This document shows positions 11,901-22,816 of a DNA stretch of 64,000 nucleotides, one piece after another (position 1 is the first letter of the stretch; each line of letters opens with the position of its first letter). The notes beneath the pieces were generated by a model. It was given only the letters and a program-made list of their open reading frames with translations. It was not told where the DNA came from and did no database searches. The stretch spans positions 219,561-283,560 of the forward strand of contig NW_008708276.1 of the NCBI RefSeq assembly GCF_000327385.1, written 5' to 3'. This DNA comes from Lottia gigantea. Lineage: Eukaryota > Mollusca > Gastropoda > Lottiidae. The translations under genes and the position numbers were made by a program.

Positions 11901-14900
11901 CCAGTCTTCAACACGACTTGAATATTATATATTATAGGTAAAACATGGAGTAATGCAGAACGTATATCCTGAATTACGTAGTCTGTATCAATGGCTGGAG
12001 GTAGATTTTCATCCCCTCAGTCTGTATAAACGTGTAACAGCTCCTCTAGATACTATCGCTAAGAATGATGAACTGAGTCAATATGAGCCTGCTCTAGAAG
12101 ATATTGTTATAACTAGAGTGCTGAAACAGGTAAGAACTGTCACATGTTAATTAGTACATGAATATTCATAGCCTTTGTATTTTTGCTCTGGTACATAATG
12201 GCTACATATAAGTCATGAATATTGCCAATCATGCCACAGTAGGAAACGTATCACGAGGGAAAATGTTGAATTGAAAATAACAAAGTCAAGTACCGGTACA
12301 TCTCTCATGAAAAGTTCAAAACCATGGTGATGACACTGAATGATTTGCTGTGCCAGTTTTGAGTTAAACAGAAACCCTACAGAGAGCTCTGTAACAATTT
12401 GTCGGAGACTTGGTAAAAATGTTAGTGTAGGAAGTCTCCATACTTCCCCCCTAATGCTTTTCAGCGGATATCTATAAATAACTACTATTTATAAGATGGT
12501 AAGAGAAGCAGAGAGAAAATCTAGAGTCAAATATCACACTGTTAAAATTTTATACTTTTAATGGATTTCATTTTACTCACATTTTACTTTCATTTTACTC
12601 ACATTTTGACTAACTCGAACTCTCAAGAAGGTATATACCAATATATCTTATCTTGCATTTCAAATTTTTTTTCATGCAGCTGTGCAAATTTTGGGGTTAA
12701 AAAAAAAAAATATCACCCAGTCTAGAATAAGTCCTTTGTTGCTTGCTGTAAATAGATATATTATATAGATTGATATGTTTTCAGGTTTCTCAAGTTTACC
12801 AGACTATAGAGTTTTCACGCCTCGCCTCACTGGTTCCATTTGCTACCAAATTCCGTTTGGAGAGAATTATTGTGGATGCCAAGAAAACCCTGGAACTTCA
12901 GGTAACTCTTTTACAATCATACCTCATTTTCATTGTCACCAGGGTACTATTGTTAAACAACACCCTCTTATCAGGAAGGTTTGAATAAGGTGGTGAATTG
13001 AAACAAGTCTTTTTAAAACCTGTGAACACTAAGTTTAATTCACAAGGACACAACTTATGCAAATGCCTGAGATTTGTAACGATGACCAAATTGTCAAAGT
13101 GTCATTTTGATTTGCCCACATTTTGATGTGGATATGAATGGTTTCAACTATGTATTTGATATCTACCAATATGTAAGTCTAGTTTGACAGTATTATGCTG
13201 GAATGAGTCTTGTCAAAAGTCTAAAATATCCGCTCGGTGGGTGTCGCTTTCTTGATTGTGATTTGAAAGTTTTTCGTTGAAGTCTTCGTATGATTCATAA
13301 CAAAAAATGGTGGAAGAGAAATGCTTGTCAGCGGATATCTATAAATAACTACTATTTATAAGATGGTAAGAGAAGCAGAGAGAAAATCTAGAGTCAAATA
13401 TCACACTGTTAAAATTTTATACTTTTAATGGATTTCATTTTACTCACATCACCTCCAAAATTAAAACTGATTGTCAAGAAGTTTTCGGGTTTTTAGTTTA
13501 CCATTCTTACTGATAGTTTGTTCTTGTTACAGGTTCGAATCAACCATCAAACAGAGTCATTAACTTTTGGTACGAATTTAGACATGGCCCAGCGTGAAGA
13601 CGTGCCTGAAGGACCGTATATACAGAATATGCCTTCTGAACAGATTCGTAATCAATTGACAGTCATGGCCAGATCTTTACATAAAGCCATTAATCTTATT
13701 GTTCCTGAGCAGAAACAGGTAAAATATTCTATTTCTAAGTCATTGGGTTTGAAGAATATTAGAGCTGGAATGATACTTGAAGCCAAGAGCATGCCCATTA
13801 TTTACCCCACTGTTTGATATGCATGACCATCAAAAATTGATTTCAGCATCTCCTGATTTTTACCAGTATTGCATTATGGGTATGAGGAAAATGGTGTTTC
13901 TCCTTCACTAGCGTTAGACAACAGGATCGAAAGGATTAGTGTAAGAAAATGTCAAGCTATAATTACCAACTGCGTCTTGTATCATGTAAATGCAGCAATT
14001 TGATTGGATTGTAATGATAGTCTTTGTGTCGAGGCCTCTGATTGGCAGTATTACTAGCATACAATACAATGAAATCACTACACTGTGATACTCGAAGAGA
14101 ACTCGGTGAATCGGAGGGTTAACATTGTGAAGATGTACCTCTCCCCCCCCTCGCTTTGCGATAGAATATTGTGATGTGATACCGGTAATAATGCATTCTA
14201 AGCAGGTCTCTATCTAACTATAGGTAGAAGTTCAAAATAGCATGCTATAGTAATATTATATTAGTTTATAATAAAACAATAGATTTTACTAATTATATTG
14301 TCTTAGACTGATACAACACCCTTTCATTATTCTCATAAACTCTCCCCTTGTTTTCATATTAAACATATTATATTCCATGGTGCTAATAGAATTAATTTGT
14401 AATTGTGGGTGAATATTATTCTGAAATTCATATTGTATTAAAGCTGGGTTGTGTACAGTAAATAAGGTTGTATATACAAGTAATATCAGCCAGCTATCAA
14501 ATTATCTGTAAACTCCATATATAGACATGGCATGTTAGGGCATGCTTACTACTACTACTACTAGACTACTACTATACATCAATTGAACCATCCTATTGTA
14601 TCATGACATATAGACATTGTTATACTGATACATTATTCTCAAAAACTGAAATTAAGATGGTTTGAGTGTTCAAGTCATTTGATCTGCCAATCACTAAGAT
14701 CAATTTTATCATATTACCGATATAGTAAGTTTGAGTCTGGTGTATTTACAGGCTGAAAGAGAGAGTCTAAAGATGAAGATTATGGGTGAATATCGAACAT
14801 CCGCTAAACGTGACCACGTTAAAATACTACAGAGACGCCAGATTATAGAAGACAGGAAGGAACAGCTGGAACATTTTGTAGATCAGAGGGTATGTACTGT

Positions 14901-17900
14901 TTAAAATTATAACTTTTATTTATTTATAGATTGACCTTGTCAGTCAAGAGTTATTAAGAATGAAGAAGTTAATAAAAACTCATCTATATCAATGGTTGAG
15001 GTCACAAAAGTAGAATGTAACATAGTCTCTACTATACAGTTATGTCCCTTTTTATTATAATATAGGCTGTCCTGGCACAATTTCTCTCATTGCACACTGC
15101 ATGATATTACCCTTCAACCCCAATCAGTTGCTGAAAGTAGGATGTAAAACTCCATTTCAATTCATTTAGTCAAGTTTAAAATTGCCTTAATTCCACTGAA
15201 GTGACAATTACGTTACTTCGGCGTCCAAAGGGGCATATAGAAACTAGCCTGGAGGTACCGATATTATCCTGGAAGTGGTCTAGTATCGTAATCAGGTATT
15301 ATCGGAATAACTAATTTAATATATATTATTAGATTCTTATACTTCCATTGCTAACATTGTAGAAATAGTTGTCATTTTTTTTATCAATTATTTTTTTTTA
15401 CCAATTATTTGATATTTTCTTGAATTGTTAATATCTGAATGAGACAAGGAATTGATGCCTTGTGGACTACAGAAACAGGATCCCTCAAATATTCAATGGC
15501 CTTGTAGAATGCCCCTCATTGCATACATCAACCTTTTGTGTTATTTCCATAAGGTGTAGAAAATATATACATGCAGAACTTCATTGGTTGATTTATCTAG
15601 TCAAAATGCTGATATCTTTTCCTCTAGGCAAGGTATTGAAAAGTAAAACATAATTTATTTAAATTTGAATTATTTAGGAGAAGGAAGAGATGGAAGAACA
15701 AGAGGCTCAGAGAAGTAAATTATATGAAGAGGAAATGGCCAGACTAGAACGTGAAGTAGAGGAAAGAAAGAAACATAGAGCAGTACTAGAACATCAAGAA
15801 ATTAAACGTAAACATGTTAAGGAACGAATTGAACAGCTGCGTAAATCAGAAATGGGATCTAAATTTCTTGAGAAATTTGACGAAGAGGTAGGATTCTCGT
15901 GATATTTTCAATTACAAAAATTAACAGGGTCAAGCACTTGAAATATATATTTTACCAAACTCTCGTATTTATATGTAATATAATATATATGATTTGGAAT
16001 AGATATTAATTAATATAATATATATGATTTGGAATAGATATTAATTAATATAATATATATGATTTGGAATAGATATTAATTAATATAATATATATGATTT
16101 GGAATAGATATTAATTCATGTCTAATGGCGATACAAATATTGTAAAAATCGGTGTCATAATTATGTACCCGAAGTGCTACAGAATCGGAATGTTAAAAAT
16201 CCGTTGACAGTTGGAAATAAAAAAGAGAAGGCTAATACTGCTGTCCTGACAAAGTTTCTCTCACTACTCACTCTATGGCGTTGTCTGTCTTCATTAGCTT
16301 AAATGTGCTGAAAAGTTAGACAGGAAACTCCATTTGATTATTGTAGGATATTGCTGACCTGGATGTAGATGAGATCATGGCTAAACAAGTAGAACAACTG
16401 GAGAAAGAGAAGAAAGAATTAAACGAAAGACTGAAACTACAGGAGAGAAAGGTAGGACAGTTTAACTCTAGGGGAGGGGAGTAATCTTGAGGTTGGGGCC
16501 AGGGGGGGTGGTCTGTAAGATTAACACACATTTTGAATGCCACTTTCAATTTATCCAAAGGCATTTTCAAATTCAAGACTTTTTTGGGGTTCTCTGATGA
16601 CCGTGGCTATTGAAGATATGAATAACAAGCATTTAACAGCATATGACCGTCTCTACTTCACCCTAACATTCTTGACAATCAAAATGATTTTACGTTTCAA
16701 GAGAGAAAATAACTAGCTTGCTTATTGTTTTCTTTCTTATCTGTACCATTGTTACCAGTCAAGACAATACAGGCCGTAATGTTCAGTGAGTTCTCAATTA
16801 GATCCAATACAATTCTTATTGAAAATAACTTATCATTATTATATTTTGTTTTATTTACAGGTGGATCATTTAGTTCGAGCTCAGAGAATAGAAGAATTGC
16901 CATTATTAGAAAAGAAAATAGAAGAAAATGGAAGATTGGCTCGTGAGTTTTGGGAACAGCAAGAGAATGAAAGGGTAAGTTGATTTTGATTTTTATTGGT
17001 TGACTTCAGGTCTTGAATAGGAAGCTTGAAGATTGTTTTTAATTTTGAATAAAGGTTAATATCTATAGGTGCTGTAGCTAAATTCTCGGTTTCTCTATAT
17101 ATGATGTCATCTGGTGGCCTGGAATAAGTCTTCCATCATTATTCCAGTAGACCCACAAGGGTATAATAAATGAAAAAACCATGCCAAGCAGTTTTGATAA
17201 GAGTCAGCTGTAAGATAAACCTCTTTTTGTCACCAATCACAATAACTCTTTGATATTTTGACAGATAGAGAAGCTGGTAGCTGAAAGAAAACAGGCGTTA
17301 GAAACAAAGAAAAGATTGTCCAGAATCCGTGAAGATAAAGAAGCCTTCGTTAATAAATTACAAGATACAAGGTTTTCAGAATATGAGGTAATGTGGAATT
17401 GATTTTTGAGGAAATTGGTTTTAAATCTTATGTTATATTTTGATAGACAAAGCATTTGATTGGTTAAATAGTGAACACTGGTATCAAACAGATGTCGTTA
17501 GATCAAAATGAATTTTACTACACAAAGTTTAACTTGCCCTTTAACACTATAAAATTCTTCTAAAATCAGATGCTAAAGTAGGGGATGTGAACTTCCATCT
17601 GTCTTCATATTACTTGTCCAGTGTATTGGTTTATAAATACTCAATGTTTACAAGGAAATAAAATTCAAGCCCCAATCTGCATCAGTTTTCTGTTGTATTA
17701 TCCCTTCCGCTTCACCTCTACAATTTCCGAACTATGTTTATTTTTAGGATAAATTAGCCGATTTTGAACAGCATATGACCAAAGAAAGAAACAAGAGAAT
17801 GAAAGAACGAAAGGAAAAGAGGAAGATAGAAAGAAGAGAGAAATGGATAAAAGAAAGAGAAGAGGAGAGACAAAGGATTAGAGATGAACAAATGTTGAGA

Positions 17901-20322
17901 GGTAAGATTTTCCTTTTCCAACTCATTTCTGGTCTATTTCATTTTCTTCATGATTGTTTCTCTCTAAATTATTGTTTAAAACCGTTCAATTTTCAAAAGT
18001 AGGTCTCAAATTCTTCAAAAAAATTGTTTGGGTTTTGAATTCTTTAGTTAGATGAAAAATTGACATCTAAGACCAAATTGTTTAGGTTTTTGAGTTGTTT
18101 GGTCTGTAGTTAGATAAAAAAAAATTGACCAATTCAGAGTCATTGTACTGTTTTCGGTTGTTAATGCAAAACTCCGAATAACGTCAGGCTGTGTACATTT
18201 GTGTTCTCAAATTAACTAAATGAAATGATTAAAAGTAACCGAAATATTCTTTGATTTTTTTTGACAGAACGTGAGGAAAAAGAAGCGGAAGAAAAAGCGA
18301 AACGGGAGGCAGATGAAAAAGAATATGAAGAGAAATACAAACGTTTACAAGAACAGGCTGAAAAACAGAGACTACGCGAGCAGGAGATAGAGGCTAAACT
18401 CAAACAAAATCAAGCTGAAAAAAAATCAGACCAAGAACGGTAGGTGGCAAGTCTTTTCTCGTATAGTATCTCCCTTTTTTAACATTAAACAATATTTCAC
18501 TAATTGGTTATTTTTATACGCCCATGTCTGGTGGTCCGTCCGCAATTGCTTGTAAACACTCTAGAAGGCACAATTCTTGATCGAAAAATATTTATTTGTT
18601 AATGACCTCGTTATTGAATATTTTCAAAAGCCTCTGTCCTGTCTAAATTTCCTTTATTTTCTCAATCAGACGAGATTTGAAGGAATTGTCTTGCTTGTAT
18701 AGATTTTTTTTTTTATCCACAGACCTGAAAGAGTGGGAGTGAGAGAGAAAGAACCAGAGCGTGATGCTTGGAGACGTGATGGCCCAGATACACATGATGG
18801 AGAGCAGTCGCCTGAAAAACGACCGTGGAGACCCCAGCCTAGAGATGGTGGCTGGAGAGACCGAGAACGTGAGAGAGAAAACAGCTGGAAACCTCAAGCC
18901 AGAAGGTTATTAATATTTTATGATTTCACTGACTAAAGTGGCAATTTTCGTACATTTCTAGTATTTGTGAAGACTGTTAACATAAATTCAATGGCGCACC
19001 TGTCCTTATAGTTTTTTTTGCTTGAATTTGACTTTTATCTGTTTGTGTTTTTAGGGATGAAGAATCGACACCATGGAGAAGAGGAGCTGATCGGGAAGAA
19101 AGTAGTGGTGGAGGAAGTAGTTGGAGAGATGAAGGAGGTCCCCCACAGGAAGATCGAGGGGCGTGGAGACGAGGTGGAGATGAAGGTCCCGACAGAGATC
19201 CTCCCCGACGTGACTTTGGAAGAGATGACCGAGGACCTCGTGACTTTGACAGAGGCCCTAGAAGAGACTTTGACCGTGATGACAGAGGCCCCAGAAGAGA
19301 TTTTGATCGAGAAGACAGAGGTCCCAGAAGAGACTTTGACCGTGACGACAGAGGCCCTAGAAGAGACTTTGACCGTGACGACAGAGGTCCAAGAAGGGAT
19401 TTTGACCGTGATGACAGAGGCCCCAAAAGAGACTTTGATCGCGACGATAGAGGCCCAAGGAGAGATTTTGACAGAGATGACAGAGGTCCTAGAGATTTTG
19501 ATAGAGGTCCTCGTAGAGATTTTGATCGCGATGATAGAGGTCCTAGGAGAGATTTTGACAGGGATGACAGAGGCCCAAGAAGAGATTTTGATAGAGGACC
19601 ACGCAGAGATTTCGATCGTGATGACCGAGGACCTCGCAGAGATTTTGACAGAGAAGATCGTGGTCCTAGAAGAGGTGAAGATGAAGGTACTGGTAATTGG
19701 AGAAGTGGCCCCAAACGTGATGAGGGAACACCAAGAAAAGAGGGGGATGCCCCATGGAGAGGATCACGGGGTGGGGGTGGACAGGAAGACTCTCCTTGGA
19801 GAAAACCAGCTGCACCTCGAGAGCCAGAAAGACGACCCCCTCCAAAACAAGGTAAAAAGATTAAATCTGATAAATTATATTTTCCATAGTTTGAATATTT
19901 ATATGAAATTGAGAAAAGTACAAACAAAAAAGAGTAGGTTGTACCCGTTATGGAAATATTTCCCTCATCAAATCGTCTGTTTCCATGATGAGGTGTTGAA
20001 AAGGGCAACATCAGACACCACTTTACAGATATTTTCTGCTAAATGAAAATTTGAAAACCTATATTACTTGGCATTAGTTTTATTGCTGAGGGAATATGAG
20101 TGTATTTTATCAGCTGATTTCTGCTATTTTTTTCAGTTGATTAATACTTTTAAGCAAATAGAACACGATGTTGATGTCATGTGATGTTAAAAATGGCTGC
20201 CTCCGCCATCTTGTACTAGTCACAAGATCAATACTTGTATAATTCTGTCTATTTCAGAAGAAAGTCGTCCTGGACGTGGAGGTGGAGGTGAAGATGATGG
20301 TTGGACAGTCGTAGGAAAATAA
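5939..20322 (+). CDS. EIF3A: Eukaryotic translation initiation factor 3 subunit a, 21 exons
   Basis: eIF3a is the largest scaffold of the eIF3 complex that joins the 40S subunit, mRNA and eIF2-Met-tRNA. Exons: 5939-5987, 6601-6791, 7441-7577, 8538-8701, 9043-9101, 9371-9511, 10049-10257, 11047-11218, 11938-12129, 12785-12901, 13533-13718, 14752-14889, 15678-15887, 16347-16451, 16861-16974, 17265-17387, 17748-17901, 18268-18439, 18723-18905, 19055-19851, 20258-20322. They sum to 3678 nt (1225 aa plus stop) with every junction GT-AG and in phase. The start [16 protein letters not shown] is the family signature. Residues 1-539 hold the N-terminal helices and PCI region ([36 protein letters not shown]). 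Residues about 540-880 form the long charged coiled coil. Residues about 992-1145 are 15 R/D/F repeats. The end, [10 protein letters not shown], matches the conserved human EDGWTTVRR. Human eIF3a is 1382 aa; most of the difference is in the repeat region. Introns 2, 3, 9 and 10 carry H/ACA-like RNA units. Confidence 0.97.
7085..7214 (+). ncRNA. Candidate box H/ACA snoRNA, copy 1 (EIF3A intron 2)
   Basis: A 130-nt unit on the host strand that folds as two hairpins. Hairpin 1 has a basal stem TGCTT/AAGCA, internal loops (GTCAGCGG and GGTAAGAG) suited to a pseudouridylation pocket, and an upper stem ATCTATAAATA/TATTTATAAGAT with one bulge. A hinge follows (GAGAGAAAA, fitting H box ANANNA). Hairpin 2 has basal stem GAGT/ACTC and upper stem CTGTTAAAA/TTTTAATGG with G-U pairs. 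ACA follows directly at 7209-7211, three nt before the 3' end. The four copies stop matching just outside this unit. Human EIF3A hosts the H/ACA RNA SNORA19, so orthology is possible but untested. No rRNA target was identified. Confidence 0.6.
7216..7320. repeat. Dispersed repeat fragment (pair with 18511-18582)
   Basis: TTGTATGCCCACATG, then GTCCGTCC, AATTGCTTGTGAACACTC and AGAAGGCAC recur in the same order and strand at 18511-18582. It is a fragment of an unrecognised interspersed repeat in intron 2. Confidence 0.55.
7927..8056 (+). ncRNA. Candidate H/ACA snoRNA, copy 2 (EIF3A intron 3), terminal box altered
   Basis: Nearly identical to copy 1. It has T for G after the first basal stem strand (TGCTTTTCAGC) and one change in the loop of hairpin 2. 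The terminal ACA is AAA at 8051-8053. A short 3' extension, shared with copy 3, supplies a later ACTCACAC around 8070-8077 that could serve instead. The altered box makes this copy the least likely to be functional unless the distal ACA is used. Confidence 0.45.
8227..8475. repeat. 37-bp tandem array derived from a MITE core (EIF3A intron 3)
   Basis: Six full units and one partial, each starting CCTAGGACATCCTAG with spacer AATGTTAGAAGATAAGAA, period exactly 37 bp. The right flank CCGCTAAG then TGGCC resembles the terminal sequence of the inverted-repeat element at 43535-43680. That element carries the same 37-bp-period unit inside it. Confidence 0.85.
10858..10998. mobile_element. MITE (family 3) in EIF3A intron 7
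   Basis: The ends ACCCCGTTTCACAAAAA and TTTTGAGAAACGGGGT are inverted repeats. The middle (AACATTAT, GTTATCAAA, TTAATTTATAA) is shared with 34700-34818. It is about 140 bp with no coding capacity. Confidence 0.7.
12455..12584 (+). ncRNA. Candidate H/ACA snoRNA, copy 3 (EIF3A intron 9)
   Basis: Keeps both hairpins, the H-type hinge and ACA at 12579-12581. It shares with copy 2 the T after the first stem and a 3' tail that repeats TTTCATTTTACTCACA just downstream, so a second ACA lies about 24 nt further on. Other positions of the 130-nt unit match copies 1 and 4. Confidence 0.6.
13322..13451 (+). ncRNA. Candidate H/ACA snoRNA, copy 4 (EIF3A intron 10)
   Basis: By eye identical to copy 1 up to the ACA at 13446-13448. 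Similarity to the other copies ends within a few bases on both sides, so the duplicated unit is the predicted RNA itself. It lies about 80 nt upstream of the acceptor of exon 11. Confidence 0.6.
15062..15145 (+). mobile_element. SINE 3' fragment in EIF3A intron 12
   Basis: GGCTGTCCTGGCACAATTTC, TCATTGCAC and CTGCATGATATT match the 3' part of the tRNA-derived SINEs at 27550-27850 and 52300-52570. The tRNA-related head is absent. Confidence 0.6.
15976..16113. repeat. 35-bp AT-rich tandem repeat, four copies (EIF3A intron 13)
   Basis: The marker GATTTGGAATAGATATTAAT recurs at 15991, 16026, 16061 and 16096. The units are almost identical, so the expansion is recent. Confidence 0.9.
16228..16318 (+). 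mobile_element. SINE 3' fragment in EIF3A intron 13
   Basis: GGCTAATACTGCTGTCCTGA, AAGTTTCTCTCA, TGGCGTTG and a final ATTAGCTTAA match the SINE 3' region seen at 27776-27850. Confidence 0.6.
18511..18582. repeat. Dispersed repeat fragment (pair with 7216-7320)
   Basis: TTTTTATACGCCCATG, GGTCCGTCCGCAATTGCTTG and ACACTCTAGAAGGCAC match 7216-7320. It lies in EIF3A intron 18. Confidence 0.55.
18930..19012. mobile_element. Fragment of the 46364-46691 element family (EIF3A intron 19)
   Basis: CGTACATTTCTAGTA, then ATGGCGCACCTGTCCTTATA match the right third of the element at 46364-46691. Only this end is present. Confidence 0.55.
19213..19672 (+). repeat. Coding R/D/F-rich repeats of eIF3a (15 copies)
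   Basis: Within exon 20 the frame encodes 15 consecutive repeats. Most are the 11-residue unit [11 protein letters not shown]. Three are the shortened 8-residue form RDFDRGPR, or close to it. The human protein has a decapeptide DDRGPRRG array in the same position, so the repeat is ancient but the unit differs. The 33-nt periodicity keeps other frames open on both strands and so creates long false ORFs. Confidence 0.9.
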
Positions 20323-20801
20323 ATTATGTCACATTGGAAAAATAAATAATGCTGTTACCAGAGACTGTCTTTCTAGATCTAATCTAATTTAAACTGAATT
20401 GCATTTTCTTATTTTTTTTTTTTTTTATCTTCATTGTAATCTAACAAGATTTGTACCACAGTCCTGTTCATATAAGACCAATTTCGTGCTAACAATGCTA
20501 GAAATATGACAGCTCCTTTGGGTTGGCTATCCCACAATTCTGTCTTTGTTAACAAGAATCAGGTCTTACATGACACACTTTGGTTGGTTAAAGATAATAT
20601 TAGGTGATTGGAGTATGGTAGAAAACATGTTAGATTACAGTGGAGACAAAATATTATAACCAGTAAGAACTTGTATTCTAGTTTGAATTAAATTGAGTCT
20701 AGAACAAGATAAATTGTATATATTTCTAGTAGTTATTGTCAAATCATGCTTCAAACAATCCTTTTAACGTTTCTAAAAACTATGACATTACAGTTGAAGG
20801 A

Positions 20802-20916
20802 GGAACAGTCCATTGATAAGTTAAGGTAATTTAACTAGTAAATTATCACTATATTAGTATTGATTGTATGTTTTAATTGACTATTTATTTTACCTTAACT
20901 TGAAATGGACTGTTCT
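20802..20916. mobile_element. Short MITE
   Basis: GGAACAGTCCATTGATAAGT with TTAAGGTA at the left is the near-exact reverse complement of TACCTTAACTTGAAATGGAC with TGTTC at the right. The element is about 115 bp. No second copy was noticed in the window. Confidence 0.65.
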
Positions 20917-21258
20917 TATTTAGGTTTTCAATCTAAAATTGTCTTTACTCAAAATTAGCCAGGCAGTTTCTAATATTGAATGTAAGGGTTTTTTGGGGAC
21001 AATTTTCTGCTTGTTGTCATGCTAATTGAATTGAGAATATTCTATATTTGTCATTTGTATTAATGATTTCGGAAAAATTTAAAACTCGTATTTAGAAATA
21101 AAATTATTGATTTGAATGTTTGATCTAACTTATTTGAAATCAAAGTTCTGGCTTTATTTTCATGATTATCAACTTTCTGAAATAAATCAAGTCCCTGGTA
21201 AATCAATCAAGTCAATCAAAATTTGGTGTTAGGTTTTTGTTTATTAAGTTAAAATTTC

Positions 21259-21434
21259 ATTAAGGGATATAGTCATTTAATTTTTACTTTCTTCACTTTA
21301 CCTGTATCACTTTTCAGTTTAAAATTTGATTTGTCTGAAATATAATCCAATGTCCTAGTATGTGTAATGTCAAGTAACTGAAGTGATACAGAGAGTTGAA
21401 AATAAATAAATAATTAAACGACCCTATCCCTTTA
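21259..21434. mobile_element. MITE with 23-bp imperfect TIRs
   Basis: The left end ATTAAGGGATATAGTCATTT and right end AAACGACCCTATCCCTTTAA are inverted repeats with a few mismatches. The interior has no coding capacity. It is about 176 bp. Confidence 0.65.
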
Positions 21435-22816
21435 AAGGGTGAATTATTATTGTAATTTTGTTTGTGAAGATAAACTTATTAAATATGCTAATCTCTATTT
21501 ACTTTGATTTCTTACTTCAATAGGAGAGATCAGCCATGATGTCCTACTGGTGGTTTGTTTATCACATGATGGTAGGTAGATGACAAGTTAATGTTAGCTT
21601 CCAAACTTTCACATGATACACAGCTTTAACAGTTTTAAGAGGGGTTTGTCCTGCATGCATGTGTTCTATATTTAGCATATCGCCGCTAAACTGATGTCTC
21701 TGATTCCTTGTAGGAAAAACATGATTTTACCCATCGTATCCAAACCATGCCCCCATTCGTCATACTTAAGACAATGTCAAAACCATGATATGATGGACTT
21801 TACCAAGCCTGACAAATCCGGTCCTAACCATTCATCGAAGATTTTGTCCTATTAAGGGCTGGACAAGTTGTCGTGAGTTGCTTTGACATGTTTGGACGAA
21901 CTCGTGGATTCTTTGTACTTGAAATGAAAGTGTAAATGGACTGATTCAGGACTCTATTTATAGGGTTAGACCTTAATATTCCAGGGAAAACTTGTTGGTT
22001 TCAACCTACGTAAATAGTATCTTGGTCTTGCACCACAATGCTTAGTTACAAGTATGTTGAAGATCGTGTTACCATGTACATCACTAATATCAAATTTCAT
22101 TACGCTTTATATCTTTAAAAACATAATAGAAATTATAGCACTTAATAATGATATAAAATACAGAGTCTGTACAAGAATATTAACACTTTATCTTTCGCTG
22201 TTTCAGAGCCGAGAAGTGTCACATGACATTGAATCTGCAGAAACCAACAGCGTTAGAGTTTAAGATACTGAACCATAGAAAGTAAAGTGGGCTGTTCGGA
22301 TATACATTAATATTCTTGATTAACTCATTGGATTCAACAGAACATACGACATAAACATACAAAATACAGATACTGACTATCCAATATAAAGTTGCCATCT
22401 TGGCTGGCATTTGATAGTTTTTACATGAAATCTTGTTTATAAATTCCATTGCTTGGCAGTAAAAAATGAAATCAATGAAAAAAAATAAGTACATGTACAT
22501 ACAAAGTTAAAGTATTGACAAGTGACTTTATAAGGCTCTAGAAGCCTACACCAATGAAAAAAAAAACCCACTTGTAGTTGAATCTAAGTGAGGCATTTAA
22601 CATATTACGCCACAGCTTTGCTTTGAATCCTCGCTGCACAAACCTTTGATTGTCCAGCAATGGTTAATGAGCTCTCCCAAGGAGTCGAGACAGCCAGTCA
22701 TTAGTGAAGACAAGATGGGCATGCCCCACTGTATTGTTCAAAAAAGATCTCATCTCATAATGATAAGCATGCCCTGCCTAGCCAGATACACACTGTAGAA
22801 AAATGTTCATATAAAA

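Larger units (their letters stand above)
20323..22816. other. EIF3A 3' flank and intergenic, convergent with LSM1
   Basis: AATAAA occurs at 20341-20346, just after the EIF3A stop, and may be its poly(A) signal. Apart from two MITEs the stretch is AT-rich and non-coding. EIF3A and LSM1 converge here. Confidence 0.5.

Noticed and set aside
18977-20011. 344-codon minus-strand open frame (Ser/Leu/Pro-rich)
   Set aside because: Antisense shadow of the same repeat; low complexity and no start or splice context.
19018-20046. 342-codon plus-strand open frame in EIF3A exon 20
   Set aside because: It is a shifted frame over the 33-nt coding repeat. The correct frame continues eIF3a from exon 19 and ends in the conserved EDDGWT.
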